Assembly (NCBI GenBank): GCA_910585935.1
Contig: CAJUHN010000061.1
Coordinates: forward strand, 1 to 16,772
Origin: an uncultured Lachnospiraceae bacterium
GTDB lineage: Bacteria; Bacillota; Clostridia; Lachnospirales; Lachnospiraceae
Length of the DNA stretch: 16,772 bases
Direction: 5' to 3'
The position numbers and the translations under genes are program-made. The notes beneath the pieces are model-generated. The model ran no database searches. It had not been told where the DNA came from and saw nothing but the letters and a program-made list of their open reading frames with translations. The first letter of the stretch is position 1. Every line of letters starts with the position of its first letter. Shown here one piece after another: positions 7,843 to 14,504 of the stretch.

Positions 7843-8643
7843 TTATTTTAATTTCAACTGTTCCATCACTCTCTTTGTGATTTCTGCGATAACTGCATCG
7901 GTATTAGCAGAAGAACCGCCACAGTTTCCGCCACAAGAATGACAGCTAGGCTTTCCCTCTTTTGCATTCATACACATATCTGCTGGATGTTTTCCCGGTA
8001 AACCAAATTTTCTGCGGATTTCATATAATTTCTGCACTTGCTCTTGGCTCAATTCTTTTGGACCGCCTAATTGTCTTGCTTTATATAATAATTCTGCATA
8101 AAACTCTAAGGATTCCATTTTATGATATGCAGATAATAAATCTACACTATAAGCCAAAGCGCCATGATTTTCTAACAATACTGCATCATAGTAAGGAAGC
8201 CATTCTTCTACTGCATCTGGAATCTCCATGGTAGAAGGTGTTCCATATTTTGCGATCGGCACACAGCCTAAAGAAATCACTGCTTCTGGCATAATCGGTG
8301 CAGTCAAAGGAATACCAGCGATTGCAAATGCTGTTGCAAAAGTAGGATGAGCATGTACGACAGAACCTACATCTGGTCTGCACTGATAAACTCTCATATG
8401 CATTTTAATCTCAGAAGATGGACGAAAATCACCATTCGCTTGAATGACATTTCCCTCTCTGTCCACTTTACAGATATACTCTGGTGTCATAAATCCTTTG
8501 CTCACACCTGTAGGTGTGCATAAAAATTCGTTGTCATTTAATTTCACGGAAATATTACCGTCGTTCGCTGCCACCATATTTCTGTCATAAATTCTCTTTC
8601 CAATGTCACAAATTTGTTTTTTGATTTCGTATTCTGATACCAT
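7843..8643 (-). CDS. Class II aldolase (fuculose/rhamnulose-phosphate type) with C-terminal encapsulation peptide
   Basis: A 266-residue zinc aldolase of the class II/adducin family, here expected to cleave L-fuculose-1-phosphate (or the rhamnulose ester) to DHAP and L-lactaldehyde. Seen: NDGNIS (27-32), PSSE with catalytic-type Glu78, zinc ligands His97 and His99 in VVHAHP, and His160 in LLENHGAL, matching the FucA pattern. FucA proper has about 215 residues; the extra about 50 hold a cysteine-rich linker (CHSCGGNC with two glycines after) and a terminal amphipathic helix TDAVIAEITKRVMEQLKLK, a clear encapsulation-peptide design. AAGGAGG precedes the ATG. A good promoter (8711-8739) lies upstream, so it heads the aldolase-to-DUF4838 operon. 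Fuculose versus rhamnulose preference cannot be told from sequence. Confidence 0.95.
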   Translation of the reverse strand: MVSEYEIKKQICDIGKRIYDRNMVAANDGNISVKLNDNEFLCTPTGVSKGFMTPEYICKVDREGNVIQANGDFRPSSEIKMHMRVYQCRPDVGSVVHAHPTFATAFAIAGIPLTAPIMPEAVISLGCVPIAKYGTPSTMEIPDAVEEWLPYYDAVLLENHGALAYSVDLLSAYHKMESLEFYAELLYKARQLGGPKELSQEQVQKLYEIRRKFGLPGKHPADMCMNAKEGKPSCHSCGGNCGGSSANTDAVIAEITKRVMEQLKLK

Positions 8644-8710
8644 TTTCTTCCTCCTTATAAACTTTTAAGTTTTTATTTTGTTTGTGTTGGTTTTTGTCTG
8701 TTTATGCTTT

Positions 8711-8739
8711 ATTTTACCATTTCTTTTCTGATACGTCAA
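8711..8739 (-). promoter_or_regulatory. Sigma-A-type promoter for the aldolase operon
   Basis: TTGACG (8734-8739), a 17-bp spacer and TAAAAT (8711-8716), with TG one base before the -10 (extended -10), lie about 70 bp before the aldolase start. The remaining leader is AT-rich and ends in AAGGAGG. It lets the operon be transcribed independently of the diol dehydratase genes lying beyond the lipoprotein insertion. Confidence 0.7.
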
Positions 8740-8853
8740 GTCAAATCTCAGAAATTTTCTTGGTTTTCTGTGGGATTATTACTGCTATTCAGACTTTGCT
8801 TTTTAGGGGGTTGGAGGGAGATGTGAATGGTTGGGAGTGGTCGTGAATGGTCC

Positions 8854-9006
8854 ACAGTTTAAGGCGGATATCCCCTAATCAGACGCGCTCTCGCTCCGTT
8901 CCAGACGTAGCGGACACTAAATTCGCTGTTTCGCTTCTTGCGAAACCGCTCATTAAGTGCCAACGTCTTCCAAGGGTCTGTCTAGGGGATATCCGCCTTA
9001 AACTGT
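8854..9006 (-). repeat. Palindromic hairpin repeat, copy B (inverted orientation)
   Basis: A 153-bp element bounded by perfect 24-bp inverted repeats (8854-8877 and 8983-9006, core AAGGCGGATATCCCC). Its inner part is the reverse complement of the other copies: CCCTTGGAAGACGT, GGCACTTAATGAGC, TTTAGT, CTACGTCTGGAACGGAGCG. The apical stem is GTTTCGC/GCGAAAC (8928-8934 with 8940-8946), different in sequence from the other copies but still paired. The outer arms are also unrelated to those of the other copies. It separates the first lipoprotein gene from the aldolase promoter. No transposase is present. Confidence 0.85.
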
Positions 9007-9207
9007 TACTTTCTTGACAGTGATATCGTTACTTTTCTTTTCACAGATATTCGTAAAATAATATACTAATTGTTTTTCTACTTTTTTTGTTAAGATCGGA
9101 ATATTTGTTTTAATGTAGACTTCATGGAAAGATTTTATAATATCTTTCTTTGGAATTAAGGCTGAAAATGTGGGGCAAGATATAGGAAATGATTTATATG
9201 ATATAGT

Positions 9208-11289
9208 CTATTTAGCCATTTTTAATAGTTCATTTCTTTCTAATTGGTTATAGTCTAATAATTCCTCTCCTAAAAAGATATCCCTTATTTTTCCATTCTT
9301 AAGTTCTCCTCCTGTTACTCTCTCATCATATAGTATCTTCTCTTCTCCCTCTAAATAATCTATAATCGTCACATGTATATAACTCCCCTTTCTATAAAAA
9401 ATACTCCTTATAGGTACATATTCTCCATCTTCCTGAAAATAAAACAGCGTTTCTTCTGTTAACTCTTCATATGTATCATATCTTTTTTTCAAATACAGTT
9501 TTTCTGGAAAAAAAGAAACTTCACAAGTTTCTAAATATCCATAAATAAAATCCTCTATATAAGATTCTGTTTCAAATTTATTATCTTTCCAAAAGAAAAT
9601 ATCATAATGTTTATTTTTTGTATCTTGCTCTTCTTTCCAACATAAAACCAAATCTACATAGTCATCATGATTTAAGTCTTCTAAAGATACTTTTAATTCT
9701 TCTTCTGCTACTACTTGAAAACTCTGTATTATTTCTTGTGATGTTTCGGAAGGATAAAGGCGGATTTCGTAGACAGAACCCATTTGACCATATCTCTTCT
9801 CCCTTTTCTCTAATCTTTGTACTTCTATTCGGAAATCTGGTCTTATATATAGAATAGTTTCTGTATCTTCGTCTTCTATTTCTATTATTTTATAGTCTTG
9901 TCCTCTATATTCTATTATTTCAGTTCTTTCATAGCGATAGCTTACAAATCTATTTTCTTCATAGCGATAGTAAGAATAAATAATACCAGCTGTACCTGAT
10001 TTCTCAAAACCTATAATTGTTTTCGTTTCCTCATCTAATTTATAGCTTCCTATACGAAAAGTTTCATCATGTTGAAAACCCTCTTCTGTCCAAACATAGG
10101 CTTGATAATATCGACTCGCCCTACCATCTCCCATTGAAATCAGTAAATCATCTTTTCCATCAAAAGTAATATCTGCAAAATGCTCTTCAAATCCACAAGC
10201 CATTCCTATATGATAATCTTTTACATTGAAATATAAGATTTGGAACAACTCTTTACTTTCTTTTTCATAGAGAAAAAAATAATCTTCTTTATGTTTATAG
10301 GAACTTTTTGGTTGTTCTAAATAATCAATCCATATTCTAACACCATAATAATTATCTGTTTCCAATTCCGTAATATCCTCAATAAAACTATCATCTTCTA
10401 CAAAATATCCATATTCTTGCAATAATTCCCTAAAGTTTTGATATTGGCGAACCTTTCTTTTTGGTTGGGAACAATCTAACGTTTCTTTATAAATAAGTTC
10501 CTCAACTTTCCTATCCTCTACTTTTCCAAATACTTTTTTTATTATATAATATTTTTTGAACTCCCCTTGCTGATAACAATAATAACTTTCTATCGTTCCC
10601 TCTGGAACATTTTGAATACAAACTACTCTCTCTTCCTTAACTATATAATATCCTTTTAAATCAAATGTTTCTTCATATTGAAAACCTTCTTCTGTCCAGA
10701 GATAAGCCCAAAACTCTTCATCATAAAATTCTCCTACAGAAATAATTATATCTTCTTCTCCATCAAAATTAATATCTTCTAATTCATAATGAAAATAGTC
10801 ATTAAAATCATTTGATATCTCCGTTTTATGCTCCTCCACCTTAAAATAAAAAAGCTGAAATAATTCCTCAGTGTTCTTATCATAAAAAAACATATAATCC
10901 TCTTTATGTTTATATTTTTCTTTTGGGCAATCAATATAATCAACCACAATCCTTATAACATAATATCGTTTAGAATAAAAGTTTTTTTCTTCTATTCTAT
11001 CTATATAACTATCATCTGAAATAAAATATTCATATTCCTGTAAAAGTTCTCTATAATATTTACACTGTTCCTGAAATTTTTTCTCTTCCTCTAAATCTTC
11101 TAAAAAACTTTCCTCCTGCTCCTCATTTACATCATCTTCAAATACCCCATTTAAAAATTCATTCCGTAAAATATTCACATCAAAATTTCCAGCATCAACC
11201 GTTTCTGTCCTCGTTTCTTCTTTTCCACATGCTATCGCCAAACAAACCAAAAGAAAAATCCCAACCCATAAATAAAACTTTTTTTTCAT
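9208..11289 (-). CDS. Large lipoprotein with two tandem repeat domains, function unknown
   Basis: A 693-residue exported protein. Signal peptide MKKKFYLWVGIFLLVCLAIA then Cys21 followed by GKEE fits a lipoprotein signal (alanine rather than leucine at -3), so it should be anchored on the outer membrane face. After an acidic linker (about 40-80) come two tandem copies of a domain of roughly 200 residues, each with RELLQEY, KHKEDY, ELFQ and a DI-x-FDG-x-(E/D)D motif (DINFDGEED, DITFDGKDD). A third domain has DLNHDDYVDL. These Asp-rich turns resemble calcium-binding VCBS/EF-type loops, a resemblance only. It is a paralogue of the gene at 11823-13235, which has one repeat domain. Its ribosome binding site AAGGGGAG is good. 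The gene looks inserted into the metabolic cluster, and no substrate is suggested by the sequence. Confidence 0.85.
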   Translation of the reverse strand: MKKKFYLWVGIFLLVCLAIACGKEETRTETVDAGNFDVNILRNEFLNGVFEDDVNEEQEESFLEDLEEEKKFQEQCKYYRELLQEYEYFISDDSYIDRIEEKNFYSKRYYVIRIVVDYIDCPKEKYKHKEDYMFFYDKNTEELFQLFYFKVEEHKTEISNDFNDYFHYELEDINFDGEEDIIISVGEFYDEEFWAYLWTEEGFQYEETFDLKGYYIVKEERVVCIQNVPEGTIESYYCYQQGEFKKYYIIKKVFGKVEDRKVEELIYKETLDCSQPKRKVRQYQNFRELLQEYGYFVEDDSFIEDITELETDNYYGVRIWIDYLEQPKSSYKHKEDYFFLYEKESKELFQILYFNVKDYHIGMACGFEEHFADITFDGKDDLLISMGDGRASRYYQAYVWTEEGFQHDETFRIGSYKLDEETKTIIGFEKSGTAGIIYSYYRYEENRFVSYRYERTEIIEYRGQDYKIIEIEDEDTETILYIRPDFRIEVQRLEKREKRYGQMGSVYEIRLYPSETSQEIIQSFQVVAEEELKVSLEDLNHDDYVDLVLCWKEEQDTKNKHYDIFFWKDNKFETESYIEDFIYGYLETCEVSFFPEKLYLKKRYDTYEELTEETLFYFQEDGEYVPIRSIFYRKGSYIHVTIIDYLEGEEKILYDERVTGGELKNGKIRDIFLGEELLDYNQLERNELLKMAK

Positions 11290-11480
11290 CTCTCTCCCCT
11301 TTTTCTATATTGCTTTCCGCAATTTATTCTTTTATATTACAACTTCTTTTTATAAGAATTATTTTCTCATAACTTTTTGAAAACTTTTTTATCATTTATT
11401 TAATTAATTCTTATTATTATATAAATAACGCCTAAAAACTTCCCTCATCACACCTCATAAACTAACCACTTTTCATAAAC
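11290..11480 (-). promoter_or_regulatory. Upstream region of the first lipoprotein, duplicated at 13236-13380, with dyad
   Basis: About 150 bp here closely match the region upstream of the second lipoprotein gene, including TTAATTAAATAAATGAT and a dyad TTATGAGAA-N5-TTCTTATAA (11350-11372; 8 of 9 positions symmetric). The duplication implies that the gene was copied with its control region. The dyad could be an operator. A confident -35/-10 pair cannot be picked in such AT-rich sequence. Confidence 0.45.
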
Positions 11481-11482
11481 TA

Positions 11483-11634
11483 GCACTAGCAAGAAACAAT
11501 TCCAAAAGAAGCCCCTTGGAAGACGTTGGTACTTAATGAGCAGTCCTGTTAGGGGCTGCGAATTTAGTACCACTACGTCTGGAACGGAGCGAAAGCGCGG
11601 CTTCGTTGGAATGTTTCTTGCTAATGCGAACCTT
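11483..11634 (+). repeat. Palindromic hairpin repeat, copy C
   Basis: The outer arms TAGCAAGAAAC(A)ATTCC and GGAATGTTTCTTGCTA pair along 16-17 positions, extended by GC.A/T.GC with one C-A mismatch. Then AGAAGCC pairs with GGCTTC, GACGT with ACGTC, and the apical stem GCAGTCC/GGGCTGC (11540-11546 with 11553-11559) closes the structure. The tail GCGAACCTTT is shared with copies A and D. It lies between the two lipoprotein genes. Confidence 0.87.
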
Positions 11635-11759
11635 TATTCGCATATTTCCCAAAACACCTCTCATTCTTCCTAACCCTATAAAAATAATTTTATTTCTATA
11701 TTTATATTTTCCCCCTTCAAATTAACCCTACTAAATACTAATACTCTGAATATTCAGTA
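11635..11759. other. AT-rich spacer without visible gene
   Basis: Between hairpin repeat copy C and the terminator of the second lipoprotein gene I see only AT-rich sequence. It holds a 12-bp palindrome CTGAATATTCAG near 11745-11756 and no reading frame of note. Confidence 0.5.
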
Positions 11760-11801
11760 AAAAATATCAAAAGGGCAGTTGCTTATCATAAGCAACCGCC
11801 C
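11760..11801 (-). terminator. Intrinsic terminator of the second lipoprotein gene
   Basis: On the minus strand GGGCGGTTGCTTAT pairs with ATAAGCAACTGCCC (one mismatch) and is followed by TTTTGATATTTTTT. It begins about 20 bases after the stop of the gene. It isolates this lipoprotein gene from those downstream. Confidence 0.9.
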
Positions 11802-11822
11802 AATAAATAATAAATCTATCTG

Positions 11823-13235
11823 CTATTCCCTTCCCCAAAAAATATCGCTTATCTTATCCTTATCAATTTTCTCCTCTTTTCCTTTCTCATCATATAATAT
11901 CTTCTCCTCTCCCTCCGAATAATCTATAATTGTCGCATGTAATTTCTCAGTATGATAATTTCTAACATAAAAAACACTCCTTACCGGTACATACTTTCCA
12001 TCTTCCTGAAAATAAAACAGTGTTTCTTCTGTTTTTCTTTCACCATCATATTCTTCTTTCAAATACAGTTTTTCTGGAAAAAAAGGAACTTCATACTCTC
12101 CAAAATATCCATTATAGATAAAATCTTCTATATAAGAATCTGTTTCAAATTTATCATCTTTCCAAAAGAAAATATCATAATGTTCATTTTTTGTATATTC
12201 GTCCTGCTTCCAAAGTAAAATCAACTCTGCATAACCATCATGATTTAGGTCTTTTAAAGATACTTCTAATTCCTCTTCTGCTATTACACGAAAACTTTGT
12301 ATCATCTCCTGTGAGCTTCCAGAAGGATAAAGGCGGATTTCATAAACAGATCCCATATAACCATATCTCTTCTCCCTTTCCTGCAATCGCTGTACTTCTA
12401 TTTTAAAATAAGAGCTTATATATGTATCCGTTTCTGTATCTTCCTCTCTAATTTTTTTTAAATACTCCTGATGTCCCTCTAATACCGCTTCAAACTCACT
12501 ATAATAATATACTACAAATCGATTTTCTTCATAGCGATAGCTCGAATCTCGATAACAAGATTGTTTTGATTTATTAGTACCCGAAATCGTTTTATTTTTC
12601 TTGTTTACTCTATAATCATCTATACCAAAAGGTATATATTCAAATCCATCTTCTGTCCAAACATAAGCTTGATAAGCTTCACACCAATTAAAGTCTCCTT
12701 TTGAAATCAATAAATCTTCTTTTCCATCAAAAGTGATATCCTCAAAATGCTCTTCAAACCCACAAAACTTTCCTACATTACAATATTCTGCATCAAAATA
12801 TAAAATTTGAAACAACTCTTCACTTTCTTTTTCATAAAAGAAAAAATAATCTTCTTTATGTGTATCAGATGATTCTTCTCCTTCTAAATAATCAACCCAA
12901 ATCCTAAAACCATAATAATCATTGGTTTCCAACTCTGTAACATTCTTAATATAACTATCCTCTGTAACAAAATACCCATGTTCCTGTAGAAGTTCTCTAT
13001 AATCCCGATATTGTTCCTGTAATTTTTCCCTTTCTTTTAATTCCTCTAAAGAAATTTCCTTCTGCTCCTCATCTACATCATCTTCAAATACCTCATTTAA
13101 AAATTCATTCCGTAAAATATTCACATCAAAATTTCCAGCATCAACTGTTTCTGTCCTCGTTTCTTCTTTTCCACATGCCGTCGCCAAACAAACCAAAAGA
13201 AAAATCCCAACCCATAAATAAAACTTTTTTTTCAT
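11823..13235 (-). CDS. Lipoprotein paralogue with a single repeat domain, function unknown
   Basis: A 470-residue paralogue of the protein at 9208-11289. The first 48 residues are nearly identical (signal peptide, Cys21, GKEETRTETVDAGNFDVN). The match covers DNA from upstream of the start through about codon 48 with only a few changes, while later parts diverge more. Only one RELLQEH...DITFDGKED domain is present, then the same C-terminal domain with DLNHDGYAEL and SYIEDFIYNGY. It is predicted to be lipid-anchored on the cell surface. It has its own upstream region and a strong terminator, so it is a monocistronic unit rather than part of the metabolic operon. Recent duplication plus domain loss or gain is the simplest history. 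I do not recognise a named family. Confidence 0.85.
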   Translation of the reverse strand: MKKKFYLWVGIFLLVCLATACGKEETRTETVDAGNFDVNILRNEFLNEVFEDDVDEEQKEISLEELKEREKLQEQYRDYRELLQEHGYFVTEDSYIKNVTELETNDYYGFRIWVDYLEGEESSDTHKEDYFFFYEKESEELFQILYFDAEYCNVGKFCGFEEHFEDITFDGKEDLLISKGDFNWCEAYQAYVWTEDGFEYIPFGIDDYRVNKKNKTISGTNKSKQSCYRDSSYRYEENRFVVYYYSEFEAVLEGHQEYLKKIREEDTETDTYISSYFKIEVQRLQEREKRYGYMGSVYEIRLYPSGSSQEMIQSFRVIAEEELEVSLKDLNHDGYAELILLWKQDEYTKNEHYDIFFWKDDKFETDSYIEDFIYNGYFGEYEVPFFPEKLYLKEEYDGERKTEETLFYFQEDGKYVPVRSVFYVRNYHTEKLHATIIDYSEGEEKILYDEKGKEEKIDKDKISDIFWGRE

Positions 13236-13409
13236 ATCTCTTCCCCCTTTATTTCTATATTACCTTCTTGCATTTTATTAAAACTTCTTTTATAAGAATT
13301 ATTTTCTCATAATTTTATGAAAATTTTTTAATCATTTATTTAATTAATTCTTATTATTTTTGAAATTTCAGAAGATATTAGAAATAAAAATTAAATTTAT
13401 AAAACTATT
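13236..13409 (-). promoter_or_regulatory. Upstream region of the second lipoprotein gene with conserved dyad
   Basis: It is highly similar to 11290-11440. The TTATGAGAA-N5-TTCTTATAA dyad (13290-13312) is identical in both copies. The activase gene ends at 13410 with no strong terminator on the minus strand, so readthrough into this lipoprotein gene is possible. Confidence 0.45.
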
Positions 13410-14201
13410 TTAACCCCCGATCTGACACTTAAGCCCTGATTGTTCTGCCGCCACTTCTAATAATTCTTTCATTTTCTGTTCTTCTATAGGAACTATCTCT
13501 TTTAAACTATACTCTCTAAAAAGCCCTTCATATTTATCCTGTCCCAATCTATGATAAGGCAATAAATGTAATTGTTTCACATTTTCTAACGAGGAAGCAA
13601 ACTTAGCAATTTCCCTAATTTCTTCTTTCGTATCATTAAAACCCGGAATCACAGGAACTCGAATCACTAATTCCTTTCCTTCCTTCGCGATTCTCTTCGC
13701 ATTCGATAAAATCATCTCATTTTCTCTCCCCGTAAACTGTTTATGTTTCTGGGAGTTCATATGCTTGATATCCAACAAATACAAATCCAAATGGGGCAAA
13801 ATTTTTTCTATCACACTATATTCCGCATACCCTGTAGATTCAATCGCCGTATGATAGCCATATAATTTACAAACCCTTAATAAGCTCTCTGCAAATTCCG
13901 GTTGAAATAACACTTCTCCCCCTGATAATGTCACCCCACCACCTGACCTCATATAATAAGCATTATCCTTTTTAATCTCTTCCATCACCTGTCCTACCGT
14001 GACATCTTCCCCTATCCACTTCTCTTTCCCTTTTACCATCATCTTTTGTATTTTATATTCCTGTGATTCCGGATTGCAACACCACCTACACCGCAAAAAA
14101 CAGCCTTTTAAAAATACAATCGTTCGGATTCCCGGTCCATCATGTATTGAATAGCGCTGAATATCAAAAATCCTCCCCGTCACCTTTTCTAATTCTTCCA
14201 T
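13410..14201 (-). CDS. Glycyl radical enzyme activating enzyme (radical SAM)
   Basis: A 263-residue activase that installs the glycyl radical on its partner dehydratase, using S-adenosylmethionine and a [4Fe-4S] cluster. Seen: HDGPGIRTIVFLKGC with the radical-SAM cluster cysteines Cys34, Cys38 and Cys41 (C-x3-C-x2-C), CNPESQ after them, GGGVTLSGGEVLFQPEF for SAM binding, and ESTGYA, LLDIKHMN and RVPVIPGFNDT further on. Many diol or choline lyase activases carry a ferredoxin-like insert with eight cysteines after CNPES. Here only about 30 cysteine-free residues separate it from the SAM motif, so the protein is of the short, single-cluster (PflA-like) form. GGGAGG precedes the ATG by five bases. 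It follows the radical enzyme gene after 303 bp, a gap widened by hairpin repeat copy D. Confidence 0.95.
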   Translation of the reverse strand: MEELEKVTGRIFDIQRYSIHDGPGIRTIVFLKGCFLRCRWCCNPESQEYKIQKMMVKGKEKWIGEDVTVGQVMEEIKKDNAYYMRSGGGVTLSGGEVLFQPEFAESLLRVCKLYGYHTAIESTGYAEYSVIEKILPHLDLYLLDIKHMNSQKHKQFTGRENEMILSNAKRIAKEGKELVIRVPVIPGFNDTKEEIREIAKFASSLENVKQLHLLPYHRLGQDKYEGLFREYSLKEIVPIEEQKMKELLEVAAEQSGLKCQIGG

Positions 14202-14321
14202 AAAATCCTCCCTGTCCCAAAAATCAATCTATCTTCCACCCATCACACTTATCTCCCCTTATACAAAAATTCTCCCCTCTCTCCACAAACTAACTTCAAA
14301 ACCAGCCCATTAGAAAAACTA

Positions 14322-14460
14322 GCACGGACAAGAAACAATTCCAAAAGAAGCCCCTTGGAAGACGTCGGCACTTAGCAAACAGCCCAAAAGGGCTGTGCGC
14401 TTAGTACCGCTACGTCTGGAACGGAGCTTCGCCTAAATGTTTCTTGTCCATGCGACCCTT
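14322..14460 (+). repeat. Palindromic hairpin repeat, copy D
   Basis: The outer arms GGACAAGAAACA and TGTTTCTTGTCC pair perfectly, extended by GCA/TGC around the same C-A mismatch as in copy C. The apical stem is ACAGCCC-AAAA-GGGCTGT (14379-14396). The core TTGGAAGACGT...CTACGTCTGGAACGGAGC is shared with the others, and the right-hand inner arm is shorter than in copy C. It sits between the diol dehydratase and activase genes. The rest of the 303-bp gap (14202-14321 and 14461-14504) shows no gene. Confidence 0.87.
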
Positions 14461-14504
14461 TGCTCCCTCCGTCCCCCACTCTCTTTTCCCAATCCAATAC
14501 CTTT

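Noticed and set aside
8854..9006. The 24-bp inverted repeats of copy B as ends of a classical insertion sequence
   Set aside because: The interior is only about 105 bp, has no reading frame and folds as one hairpin with the core of the other copies, so it is a structured repeat, not an IS.
11483..14460. Hairpin repeats as a CRISPR array or integron attC sites
   Set aside because: Copies are kilobases apart, in both orientations, with no spacer periodicity, no cas genes and no integrase or cassette organisation.
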